A stretch of DNA of 64,000 nucleotides from an uncultured Eubacterium sp. (GTDB lineage Bacteria > Bacillota > Clostridia > Lachnospirales > Lachnospiraceae): contig CAJTMV010000017.1 of the NCBI GenBank assembly GCA_910577225.1, positions 1 to 64,000 of the forward strand, given 5' to 3'. Positions 1-8,600 of the stretch are shown piece by piece. Made by a program: the position numbers and the translations under genes. The notes under the pieces are model-generated. The model ran no database searches, was not told the DNA's origin, and worked only from the letters and a program-made list of their open reading frames with translations. How positions within the stretch are numbered: the first letter of the stretch is position 1; each line of letters opens with the position of its first letter.

Positions 1-224
1 CTTTATCGCTTGGCATAAACCACCATTATCAGACATTGCAAAATATGTATGACGATAAACTACAATACATTGAAAAGCTGAAAAACAATCGCACCTTACT
101 ACAAACCGATTTGGATTCAAAACAACAACAACTTGATAAATTCCAAGAATTGCTTGATACCTACCAATTTTCAGATATTCAAAATTTAGCAGATTTTTTA
201 GAAAAATCTCAAAAAGAAATGTAG
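1..224 (+). CDS. C-terminal part of an unknown coiled-coil protein (5' end outside window)
   Basis: The reading frame is open from base 3 to a TAG at 222-224, so this is the tail of a longer gene. The visible ~74 residues are rich in Lys, Gln, Asp and Leu and look like a coiled coil (ending EKSQKEM), with no recognisable catalytic motif. The DNA is more AT-rich than the ribosomal genes that follow. It is the only plus-strand gene before 17 kb and points toward the 3' end of tuf. A mobilisation or replication protein of an integrated element is possible, but nothing in the sequence proves it. Confidence 0.5.
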   Translation, partial: LSLGINHHYQTLQNMYDDKLQYIEKLKNNRTLLQTDLDSKQQQLDKFQELLDTYQFSDIQNLADFLEKSQKEM

Positions 225-264
225 ACAAATTTGGATTTTCATGCTTGTATAAAGATACAAGAAA

Positions 265-445
265 AGTGTTCACGAGTAGAACGCTAGTATAGTATTTCAA
301 ACAAGGGAACTACGAGCGAGTTCCCTTTATTTTTATCTATACATAATTTTTCTTCTTCAACATAAAATACTATTACAATTCTTCTTTGGACGTGTGCCAA
401 AGGATTTATTGTAATTAAGCAAAGGGAGTCACGAGCGGACTCCCT
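265..445 (+). repeat. Three hairpins sharing an ACGAG loop
   Basis: Three stem-loops follow the upstream gene. At 265-285 a 7-bp stem (one G-U pair) closes the loop ACGAGTA. At 303-327 a perfect 9-bp stem (AAGGGAACT/AGTTCCCTT) closes ACGAGCG. At 423-445 a perfect 8-bp stem (AGGGAGTC/GACTCCCT) closes ACGAGCG. The stems differ but the 7-nt loops are nearly identical. The second and third are followed by T-rich tracts, so they could act as plus-strand terminators. The role of the conserved loop is unknown. Confidence 0.6.
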
Positions 446-460
446 ATTTTTAATTTATTT

Positions 461-610
461 TTAGAGCCATTTTAGAGCCACAAGCCATTCACAATAAAAA
501 TCCGGCAAGTGGCTTTTCCTTTTGTTCGCTATTATTTTTAGACATTAAAAAACCGCAACCCCTTGATTTCTCAAAGGATTGCGGTGCCTATTTTACTTAT
601 TTGGCTCTAA
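461..610. repeat. TTAGAGCCA repeats flanking the tuf terminator; possible recombination site
   Basis: TTAGAGCCA occurs directly repeated at 461-469 and 472-480. Its reverse complement, TGGCTCTAA, occurs at 602-610, just beyond the tuf stop codon. Short repeats like these are common at the ends of integrated elements, but no integrase is visible in the window. The attachment-site reading is inference. Confidence 0.25.
546..585 (-). terminator. Intrinsic terminator of tuf
   Basis: On the minus strand a stem of about 14 bp (7-bp outer arm ACCGCAA, then two mismatches) with a 4-nt loop is followed by a run of six T. It lies 34 bases past the tuf stop codon and would end the tuf transcript. Confidence 0.85.
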
Positions 611-618
611 TTACAAGA

Positions 619-1806
619 TTACTCGATGATAGTAGCCACACGACCAGAACCTACTGTACGTCCACCCTCACGAATAGCGAACGTAAGACCCTGCTCCATA
701 GCAACCGGGTGAATCAGTTCGATTGTCATTTCGATATTATCGCCAGGCATACACATCTCTGTACCATTCGGTAATGCGCACACACCTGTTACGTCAGTTG
801 TTCTGAAGTAGAACTGCGGACGATAGTTGTTGAAGAACGGAGTATGACGTCCACCTTCATCTTTTGTCAGTACGTAAACCTGAGCTGTAAATTTATTATG
901 GCATGTTACAGAACCCGGTTTTGCCAGTACCTGACCTCTTTCGATCTGATCACGGTTGATACCACGCAGTAATGCGCCAATGTTGTCACCAGCCATAGCC
1001 TCATCCAGCTGTTTACGGAACATTTCGATACCAGTTACAACCGTCTTCTGCACCTCTTCCTTAACACCCAGGATTTCCAGTTCGTCGTTCAGGTGTAAAG
1101 TACCTCTTTCTACTCTGCCTGTAGCAACAGTACCACGGCCTGTAATTGTGAATACGTCTTCGACTGGCATTAAGAACGGCTTATCTGTATCACGCTGCGG
1201 ATCCGGAATGTAGCTGTCTACAGTATCCATTAATTCCATGATCTTGTCGCCCCATTCGCTCTGCGGATCTTCCAGAGCTTTTAATGCAGAGCCTTTGATG
1301 ATCGGGCAGCCTTCGAATTCATATTCTTCCAGCTGTTCTGTGATTTCCATTTCTACTAATTCCAGTAATTCTTCATCGTCTACCATATCACATTTGTTCA
1401 TGAATACGACAATGTAAGGTACGCCTACCTGACGTGATAATAAGATATGCTCTTTTGTCTGAGCCATAACGCCGTCAGTTGCAGCTACAACAAGGATAGC
1501 GCCATCCATCTGAGCCGCACCGGTAATCATGTTCTTTACATAGTCAGCATGCCCAGGACAGTCAACGTGTGCATAGTGTCTGTTACCTGTTTCGTACTCA
1601 ACGTGAGCAGTAGAGATTGTGATACCTCTTTCTCTTTCTTCCGGAGCCTTATCAATATTAGCGAAATCTACAGCTGCGTTACCTTCTACTCTTTCGGAGA
1701 GTACTTTTGTGATTGCTGCTGTCAAAGTTGTTTTACCATGATCTACGTGACCGATGGTACCGATATTACAATGTGGTTTTGTTCTTTCAAATTTAGCCTT
1801 TGCCAT
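619..1806 (-). CDS. tuf: Translation elongation factor Tu
   Basis: EF-Tu delivers aminoacyl-tRNA to the ribosomal A site as a GTP complex in the cytoplasm. The 395-residue product has the G1 loop GHVDHGKT at residues 19-26, then DCPGHADY, NKCDMVD and SALKALE. It ends with the domain 3 signature GGRTVGSGRVATIIE. The start is the ATG of MAKAKFERTK at 1806, placed 10 bases after AAGGAGG; an in-frame upstream extension of 11 codons has no ribosome binding site. It is the last gene of the str cluster, has its own consensus promoter at 1868-1896, and ends at a strong terminator, so it can be expressed independently of fusA. Confidence 0.98.
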   Translation of the reverse strand: MAKAKFERTKPHCNIGTIGHVDHGKTTLTAAITKVLSERVEGNAAVDFANIDKAPEERERGITISTAHVEYETGNRHYAHVDCPGHADYVKNMITGAAQMDGAILVVAATDGVMAQTKEHILLSRQVGVPYIVVFMNKCDMVDDEELLELVEMEITEQLEEYEFEGCPIIKGSALKALEDPQSEWGDKIMELMDTVDSYIPDPQRDTDKPFLMPVEDVFTITGRGTVATGRVERGTLHLNDELEILGVKEEVQKTVVTGIEMFRKQLDEAMAGDNIGALLRGINRDQIERGQVLAKPGSVTCHNKFTAQVYVLTKDEGGRHTPFFNNYRPQFYFRTTDVTGVCALPNGTEMCMPGDNIEMTIELIHPVAMEQGLTFAIREGGRTVGSGRVATIIE

Positions 1807-1867
1807 GTTGAAATTGTCCTCCTTAAAAATATTACCCATTGGGCTGTTTGTTTATATACTATCTCGT

Positions 1868-1896
1868 ATTATATTCGAAATTTCCTGTTTTTTCAA
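1868..1896 (-). promoter_or_regulatory. SigA-type promoter of tuf
   Basis: On the minus strand TTGAAA (1891-1896) and TATAAT (1868-1873) are separated by 17 bases, placing the start of transcription near 1861 and leaving a leader of about 55 bases before tuf. Confidence 0.8.
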
Positions 1897-2052
1897 GTAA
1901 TTCCTGCTAAGAATTATATTTTTGATCATAGCTGGTCACCGTTCGCACCTGTGGCGCTCACAGTAACCAGACACGACAGATTCACACCCGAACGCTGCAT
2001 CTGCATCGACGTCCATAGCAGTGTGCAAATTTGTCCGTATTCCCATGATTGT

Positions 2053-4170
2053 TTATTTAGCCTGTGCGGAAATTACTTTCTCCTGTACGGACTTCGGTAC
2101 CTGCTCATATTTTTCGAAGAACATAGAGTAGTTGCCACGTCCCTGCGTTCTGGAACGTAAGTCTGTAGAATAACCGAACATCTCAGCCAGCGGTACAAAT
2201 GCACGTACAATCTTACCGCCGCCAAGGTCATCCATTCCTTCGATACGTCCGCGGCGTGAATTCAGATCGCCGATAACGTCACCCATATATTCTTCCGGCA
2301 TGGTTACCTCTACCTTCATAATCGGCTCAAGGATTGCCGGAGCCGCTTTGGACATTGCCTCTTTAAAGCACATGGAACCAGCGATATGGAATGCCATTTC
2401 GGATGAATCGACTTCATGGTAGGAACCGTCGTAAACAGTCGCTTTAATACCCAGTACAGGGAATCCTGCAAGGATACCAGCCTGCGATGCCTCTTCAATA
2501 CCTTCCCCGACTGCAGGAATGTATTCTTTCGGAATCGCGCCGCCGACAACTGCGGATTCAAACTTAAATACTTCTTCTCCGTTTGCATCCATCGGCTCAA
2601 ATTTAACTTTACAATGTCCGTACTGACCACGGCCACCGGACTGTTTTGCATACTTGTATTCCTGATCGACAGGTTTTGTAAACGTCTCTTTATACGCAAC
2701 CTGCGGAGCACCGACGTTTGCTTCTACTTTAAATTCACGAAGCAGACGGTCTACAATAATTTCCAGATGCAGCTCGCCCATACCAGCGATAATTGTCTGT
2801 CCGGTTTCCTGATCTGTATGCGCACGGAACGTAGGATCTTCTTCTGCAAGTTTTGCCAGCGCTTCGCCCATCTTGCCCTGTCCTGCTTTTGTCTTTGGTT
2901 CGATCGCAAGCTCGATAACCGGTTCAGGGAATTCCATGGATTCCAGAATCACCGGATGCTGATCGTCACAGATCGTATCGCCGGTTGTCGTCAGTTTAAA
3001 ACCAACTGCCGCTGCAATATCTCCGGAATATACCTTGTCCAGCTCAGCACGCTTATTTGCATGCATCTGCAGCAGACGGCCGACACGTTCTTTCTTATCC
3101 TTTGTTGCGTTTAAGACATAAGATCCGGATTTTAATATACCGGAATAAACACGGATAAATGCCAGTTTTCCAACAAACGGGTCTGTCATAATCTTAAATG
3201 CCAGAGCAGAGAACGGTTCGTCATCCGAAGAATGTCTCTCTACTTCATTGCCATCCAGATCGACGCCCTTGATTGCCGATACATCGGTAGGAGCCGGCAT
3301 AAACTCTAATACTGCGTCCAAGAGTTTCTGCACGCCTTTGTTGCGGTATGCAGAACCGCAGCATACAGGAATCGCCGTACATTCGCAGGTAGCTTTCCGA
3401 AGAACTTTCTTTAAGTCTTCTACAGAAGGCTCCTCTCCTTCCAGATACATCATCATCAGATCATCGTCTAACTCACAAATCTTTTCAATCAGCTCTATAT
3501 GATATTCTTCTGCCTGATCCTTCATGTCGTCCGGAATTGCAGTAATGGAAATATCATCGCCCTTATCATCATTGTAAATATATGCTTCCATCTCGAACAA
3601 ATCGATGATACCTTTAAACTCATCTTCCTTGCCGATCGGAATCTGTAAAATAATTGCATTTTTACCCAATCTTGTACGGATCTGATCTACGGCACCATAG
3701 AAATCTGCACCCAGGATGTCCATTTTGTTAATAAATGCCATTCTCGGTACATTATAGGTGTCTGCCTGACGCCATACATTTTCTGACTGAGGTTCAACAC
3801 CGCCCTTCGCACAGAAGACGCCTACTGCGCCGTCCAATACACGGAGCGAACGTTCAACTTCAACTGTAAAATCAACGTGTCCCGGAGTATCAATAATATT
3901 AATACGATGCTCTAATGCACCCGGTTTTACTTTTGTATGATCTTCCAAAGTCCAGTGACAGGTTGTAGCGGCTGAAGTAATCGTGATACCTCTTTCCTGC
4001 TCCTGTTCCATCCAGTCCATGGTAGCAGTACCTTCATGAGTATCACCAATCTTATAGTTAATACCGGTATAATACAAAATACGCTCGGTCAATGTCGTCT
4101 TACCAGCATCGATATGAGCCATAATACCAATATTTCTGGTTCTCTCTAATGGATATTCTCTTCCAGCCAA
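2053..4170 (-). CDS. fusA: Translation elongation factor G
   Basis: EF-G is the GTPase that drives ribosomal translocation and, with RRF, ribosome recycling. The 705-residue protein is of normal length. It shows the G1 motif AHIDAGKT at residues 18-25, the switch region RGITITSAATT, DTPGHVDF and NKMDILGAD. Further domains follow, including the RGRGQYGH-like segment (GGRGQYGHCK) and the C-terminal SRTQGRGNYSM region. The start MAGREYPLERTRNIG follows AGGAGGAAAAAATCTTGGCTGG-type spacing. It lies 35 bases downstream of rpsG in the str operon. The 213-base gap after it holds the tuf promoter; a minus-strand readthrough transcript into tuf is also possible because no clear fusA terminator is seen. 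Confidence 0.98.
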   Translation of the reverse strand: MAGREYPLERTRNIGIMAHIDAGKTTLTERILYYTGINYKIGDTHEGTATMDWMEQEQERGITITSAATTCHWTLEDHTKVKPGALEHRINIIDTPGHVDFTVEVERSLRVLDGAVGVFCAKGGVEPQSENVWRQADTYNVPRMAFINKMDILGADFYGAVDQIRTRLGKNAIILQIPIGKEDEFKGIIDLFEMEAYIYNDDKGDDISITAIPDDMKDQAEEYHIELIEKICELDDDLMMMYLEGEEPSVEDLKKVLRKATCECTAIPVCCGSAYRNKGVQKLLDAVLEFMPAPTDVSAIKGVDLDGNEVERHSSDDEPFSALAFKIMTDPFVGKLAFIRVYSGILKSGSYVLNATKDKKERVGRLLQMHANKRAELDKVYSGDIAAAVGFKLTTTGDTICDDQHPVILESMEFPEPVIELAIEPKTKAGQGKMGEALAKLAEEDPTFRAHTDQETGQTIIAGMGELHLEIIVDRLLREFKVEANVGAPQVAYKETFTKPVDQEYKYAKQSGGRGQYGHCKVKFEPMDANGEEVFKFESAVVGGAIPKEYIPAVGEGIEEASQAGILAGFPVLGIKATVYDGSYHEVDSSEMAFHIAGSMCFKEAMSKAAPAILEPIMKVEVTMPEEYMGDVIGDLNSRRGRIEGMDDLGGGKIVRAFVPLAEMFGYSTDLRSRTQGRGNYSMFFEKYEQVPKSVQEKVISAQAK

Positions 4171-4205
4171 GATTTTTTCCTCCTAATTATACTGCAACAT
4201 GCACA

Positions 4206-4676
4206 TTAGAATCTGTAATGGGCAAATGCCTTGTTTGCTTCTGCCATCTTGTGCATATCCTCTTTACGTTTCACAGATGCGCCGGTATTATTCGCTGCAT
4301 CCATGATCTCATTTGCCAAACGCTCTTCCATTGTCTTCTCTGATCTCTTACGTGAAAACATGGTCATCCAGCGGAGCGCTAACGCCTGACGACGATCCGG
4401 TCTTACTTCGATCGGCACCTGATAAGTGGCGCCGCCGATTCGTCTTGCCTTTACTTCCAGTACAGGCATAATATTATTCATTGCATCCTCAAAAACCTCC
4501 AGAGCAGGTCTGTCTGTCTTTTCTGCAACCCGGTCGAATGCATGATATACAATTTTCTGTGCAATACCCTTCTTGCCGTCCAGCATGATATTGTTAATCA
4601 GCTTTGTAACGACTGTATTGTTGTAAATTGGATCGGCTAATACTTCTCTTTTCTGAGTATGTCCTTTACGTGGCAC
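4206..4676 (-). CDS. rpsG: 30S ribosomal protein S7
   Basis: S7 nucleates assembly of the 30S head by binding the 3' domain of 16S rRNA. The product is 156 residues, the family norm, when started at the GTG of VPRKGHTQKREVL at 4676, which follows AAGGAGGG by six bases. The upstream in-frame ATG would add seven residues that overlap the ribosome binding site. The motif INNIMLDGKKG and the C-terminal AHYRF are characteristic. It sits between rpsL and fusA. The 282-base gap to rpsL is long and structured, which would suit translational control by S7 as known in E. coli; that regulation is inference here. Confidence 0.97.
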   Translation of the reverse strand: MPRKGHTQKREVLADPIYNNTVVTKLINNIMLDGKKGIAQKIVYHAFDRVAEKTDRPALEVFEDAMNNIMPVLEVKARRIGGATYQVPIEVRPDRRQALALRWMTMFSRKRSEKTMEERLANEIMDAANNTGASVKRKEDMHKMAEANKAFAHYRF

Positions 4677-4704
4677 GATACTTCCCTCCTTAATCATTTT
4701 TATC

Positions 4705-4721
4705 GTCTGGCTCTTCCAGAC
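4705..4721 (-). promoter_or_regulatory. Hairpin just upstream of the rpsG ribosome binding site
   Basis: A perfect 6-bp stem GTCTGG/CCAGAC with a 5-nt loop lies about 13 bases before the rpsG Shine-Dalgarno, inside the 282-base rpsL-rpsG gap. A second hairpin (GCAGGCCGAAAGGCTGC) lies near 4859-4875. These could be part of an S7 autoregulatory site, but this rests only on position. Confidence 0.3.
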
Positions 4722-4958
4722 AGATGTCTCATTTCGATTAATTCAACGGTACTCACATGTTGTGTTACGTGCGGAGTTATTTATATCTATAGAAACGGTT
4801 CTGCCGTGCAGTTTCCTGCTGTCCGGCACAAATAATTCCAACACTAACCTCTATGAACGCAGCCTTTCGGCCTGCGCACTTTGATACACTGAGTCATATT
4901 GCTCCGCTAAAAATGAAATCTTATTTTTTACCTGATATTACAATTCTGAAATATCATC

Positions 4959-5381
4959 TTATTTTTTAGCGTCTTTCGGTCTCTTAGCGCCGTATTTGGA
5001 ACGGGCCTGACGTCTGTTCGCAACACCTGCCGTATCAAGTGTACCTCTGATGATATGGTATCTTGTACCAGGTAAATCCTTTACTCTGCCGCCGCGGATC
5101 AGAACAACACTATGCTCCTGTAAGTTATGGCCTTCACCCGGAATATAGCTTGTTACTTCAATTCCGTTTGAAAGACGTACTCTGGCAATCTTACGAAGCG
5201 CTGAGTTAGGTTTTTTAGGAGTTGCTGTCTTAACAGCAGTACATACGCCACGCTTCTGTGGAGAAGCAGTATCTGTAGCTTTCTTCTGTAAGGAGTTATA
5301 TCCTTTCTGAAGAGCTGGTGCTGTGGACTTCTTTGCAGCTGACTTTCTTCCTTTTCTTACTAACTGGTTAAATGTTGGCAT
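4959..5381 (-). CDS. rpsL: 30S ribosomal protein S12
   Basis: S12 lies at the decoding centre and controls accuracy. The 140-residue product begins MPTFNQLVRKGRK at 5381, eight bases after AGGAGGTGAAAATA; an upstream ATG 15 codons earlier lies in the leader. The streptomycin-sensitive residues are intact: TPKKPNSALRK carries the lysine equivalent to E. coli K42 and GGRVKDLPG the one equivalent to K87. It is the first gene of the str operon, with a near-perfect promoter immediately upstream and the rpoC terminator beyond that. Confidence 0.98.
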   Translation of the reverse strand: MPTFNQLVRKGRKSAAKKSTAPALQKGYNSLQKKATDTASPQKRGVCTAVKTATPKKPNSALRKIARVRLSNGIEVTSYIPGEGHNLQEHSVVLIRGGRVKDLPGTRYHIIRGTLDTAGVANRRQARSKYGAKRPKDAKK

Positions 5382-5436
5382 TATTTTCACCTCCTGTATT
5401 TTATATGATGTGCGCAACATTATCACACGCTAGAAT

Positions 5437-5465
5437 ATTATATATAGAGATTTTCAGAATGTCAA
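5437..5465 (-). promoter_or_regulatory. Consensus SigA promoter of the str operon (rpsL-rpsG-fusA)
   Basis: On the minus strand TTGACA (5460-5465) and TATAAT (5437-5442) are exactly 17 bases apart, both matching consensus fully. Transcription would start near 5430, about 50 bases before rpsL. Confidence 0.9.
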
Positions 5466-5534
5466 GGAAGATTTCCCTATTTCGTATATTTCAGCATATT
5501 GCACTGTTTCCCATTTATTTTTCCCTGTTTTTAG

Positions 5535-5579
5535 AAAAAAATACCATCGAAAGAGAAAATCTCTCTCGTGGTATTTTTT
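5535..5579 (-). terminator. Intrinsic terminator of rpoBC (bidirectional-looking)
   Basis: The arms AATACCA and TGGTATT, extended inward by AGAG/CTCT pairs and outward by A and T runs, form a long hairpin about 80 bases past rpoC. The minus-strand transcript ends in a run of six T. It separates rpoBC from the str promoter. Confidence 0.85.
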
Positions 5580-5659
5580 CAATATCTTTATGCACTTACG
5601 TTACTATTTTTTATATTGTTCTGTCCCAAATGAATTATGAGCATCCGATACGCGCTGTA

Positions 5660-8600
5660 CTAATCGATGACCGCATATTCTTCCTCTGATTTCTCAGGTA
5701 CTTCTGCATCATATGCAGGATCATCATACGCATCCTGTGCATAGGCTTCCTCATTATCCAGACCGTCTGCATATGCCCGCATTCCTGCCGCGTCAGAAAA
5801 TACCGGATGATCTGCTTCCTGCGGCATCAGATCTTCTTCGTCTCCTTCGTCGGCAAACAAATCTTCTTCATCTTCATCATCCATTGCAAACAATGCCGTA
5901 TGGCCATTTGCTGTGTCCGCATGTTCAGATGTGCCGGCGCCTTCGTCAAACTCCATAAAGTCCTCTTCGCCGAACAATACTTCCTGCTCATTCACATCCG
6001 AATCCAAACGGATACTGCGATAGCGTTTCATACCTGTTCCAGCCGGAATCAGTTTACCGATAATGACATTTTCTTTCAATCCAATCAGCGGATCGATCTT
6101 GCCTTTTATCGCTGCTTCAGTGAGTACTTTGGTTGTCTCCTGGAACGAAGCTGCCGACAGGAAAGAATTAGTTGCCAGCGACGCTTTTGTAATACCGAGC
6201 AGCACCTGTGCGCCTTCTGCCGGTTCCTGATCTTCCCGGATCAGTCTCTCGTTGGCATCTTCAAATTCCAGATTGTCTACCAGTGTTCCCGGCAGGAAAT
6301 CCGAATCCCCGTTGTTCTCAATCCGGATTTTCTTTAACATCTGCCGAACAATTACCTCGATGTGCTTATCGTTAATTTCCACACCCTGCAGACGATATAC
6401 TCTCTGTACTTCACGCAGCAGATAATCCTGCACCGCCCGCACACCTTTGATCTTCAAAATATCATGCGGATTTACAGAACCCTCTGTCAGTTCATCACCG
6501 GCCTCCAGTACGGCTCCATCCATAATTTTAATGCGGGAACCATATGGAATCAGGTATGCCTTGGATTCCCCGGATTCCTGATTCGTTACAATAATCTCAC
6601 GTTTCTTTTTCGTGTCTTTAATCGTTGCAACGCCGCCAAACTCTGTAATAATTGCAAGACCTTTCGGTTTTCTTGCCTCAAACAGCTCCTCTACACGAGG
6701 AAGACCCTGTGTAATATCGTCTCCCGCAACGCCGCCGGAGTGGAACGTACGCATCGTAAGCTGCGTACCCGGTTCACCGATCGACTGTGCGGCGATAATA
6801 CCAACAGCCTCGCCTACCTGCACAGACTGTCCTGTCGCCATATTCGTACCATAACACTTCGCACACACTCCATCCAGAGACCGGCACGTTAATATCGTAC
6901 GTATTTTTAATTTTGAAATCGGTTCTCCATTTTCATCCACGCCCACGGTCATAATCTTCTCCGCGCGTCTCGGCGTAATCATATGGTTTGCCTTGACAAG
7001 TACGTTGCCCTCCCTGTCACAGACTGTCTCACAGGAGAATCGGCCTGTCAGACGCTCCTGAAGACTCTCGATCTCTTCCTTGCCATCCATAAACGCAGTC
7101 ACTACCATACCAGGAATCTCACGATCTTTTCCTTCGTTACAGTCTAATTCACGCACAATCAGCTCCTGGGACACGTCTACCAGACGTCTGGTCAGATATC
7201 CGGAGTCGGCTGTACGAAGCGCCGTATCTGACATTCCTTTTCTGGCGCCATGCGCAGACATAAAGTACTCCAATACGTCAAGTCCCTCACGGAAATTGGA
7301 CTTGATCGGCATCTCGATCGTTCTTCCGGTCGTATCTGCCATCAGACCACGCATACCGGCCAGCTGCTTGATCTGTTTATCAGAACCACGGGCGCCGGAA
7401 TCCGCCATCATAAAGATATTATTATATTTATCCAGTCCGGATAACAGTGCATGTGTCAGCTCGTCATCCGTTTCTTTCCATACTTCTACAACTTCTTTGT
7501 AACGTTCTTCCTCTGTAATCAGACCACGCTTATACTGCTTCGTAATCCGGTCCACCGTATTCTGCGCCTCGTTAATCAGCTCTGGTTTTTGCGGAGGCAC
7601 GGTCATATCAGAGATCGAAACAGTCATTGCCGCTCTCGTAGAATATCTGTATCCCATCGATTTGATATCATCCAGCACTTCTGCCGTCGTAGTCGCGCCA
7701 TGCACATTGATTACTTTTTCCAGAATCTGTTTTAACTGTTTCTTCGCCACATGGAAATCTACTTCCAGCACCAGTTCATTTTCCGGCTTACTGCGGTCTA
7801 CAAATCCCAGGTCCTGCGGAATAATTTCGTTAAAAATAAATCTTCCCAGCGTAGACTCAATCGTTCCTGACTTAACCGTTCCATCCGGCATTTTTCTGTT
7901 TACGCGCACATGAATTCTGCTGTGCAGTGTACACGCCTGATTTTCATAAGCAAGAATCGCCTCGTTTATATTTTTATAATAAGCGCCTTCTCCCAGAGAA
8001 CCCGGCCGTTCCTGCGTCAGATAATAAATTCCAAGTACCATATCCTGTGAAGGTACCGCAACCGGACCGCCGTCCGACGGCTTTAACAGATTGTTCGGCG
8101 ATAACAGCATAAACCGGCATTCTGCCTGCGCTTCCTGTGACAACGGCAGATGCGCCGCCATCTGATCCCCGTCAAAGTCTGCATTATAAGCAGTACATAC
8201 AAGCGGATGCAGCTTAATTGCTTTTCCTTCTACAAGAATCGGTTCAAACGCCTGGATACCAAGACGGTGCAGGGTAGGAGCACGGTTTAACATAACCGGA
8301 TGTTCTTTAATAACCTCTTCCAGCACATCCCATACTTCTGTCTGCAGGCGCTCTACCATCTTTTTAGCGCTCTTAATATTATGCGCCGTGCCATTAGATA
8401 CCAGCTCTTTCATAACAAACGGCTTAAACAGCTCGATCGCCATCTCTTTCGGCAGACCGCACTGATAGATTTTCAGTTCCGGGCCTACGACGATAACCGA
8501 ACGTCCGGAATAATCCACACGCTTTCCTAACAGGTTCTGTCTGAAACGCCCGCCTTTTCCCTTTAACATATCCGACAGAGACTTCAGCGCACGGTTTCCA

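Noticed and set aside
1447..2160. 237-residue plus-strand open frame antisense to tuf
   Set aside because: Antisense shadow of the highly biased tuf gene; no ribosome binding site and no protein-like composition.
2416..3114. 232-residue plus-strand open frame opposite fusA
   Set aside because: Shadow of fusA codon use; Cys/Phe-rich without a start signal.
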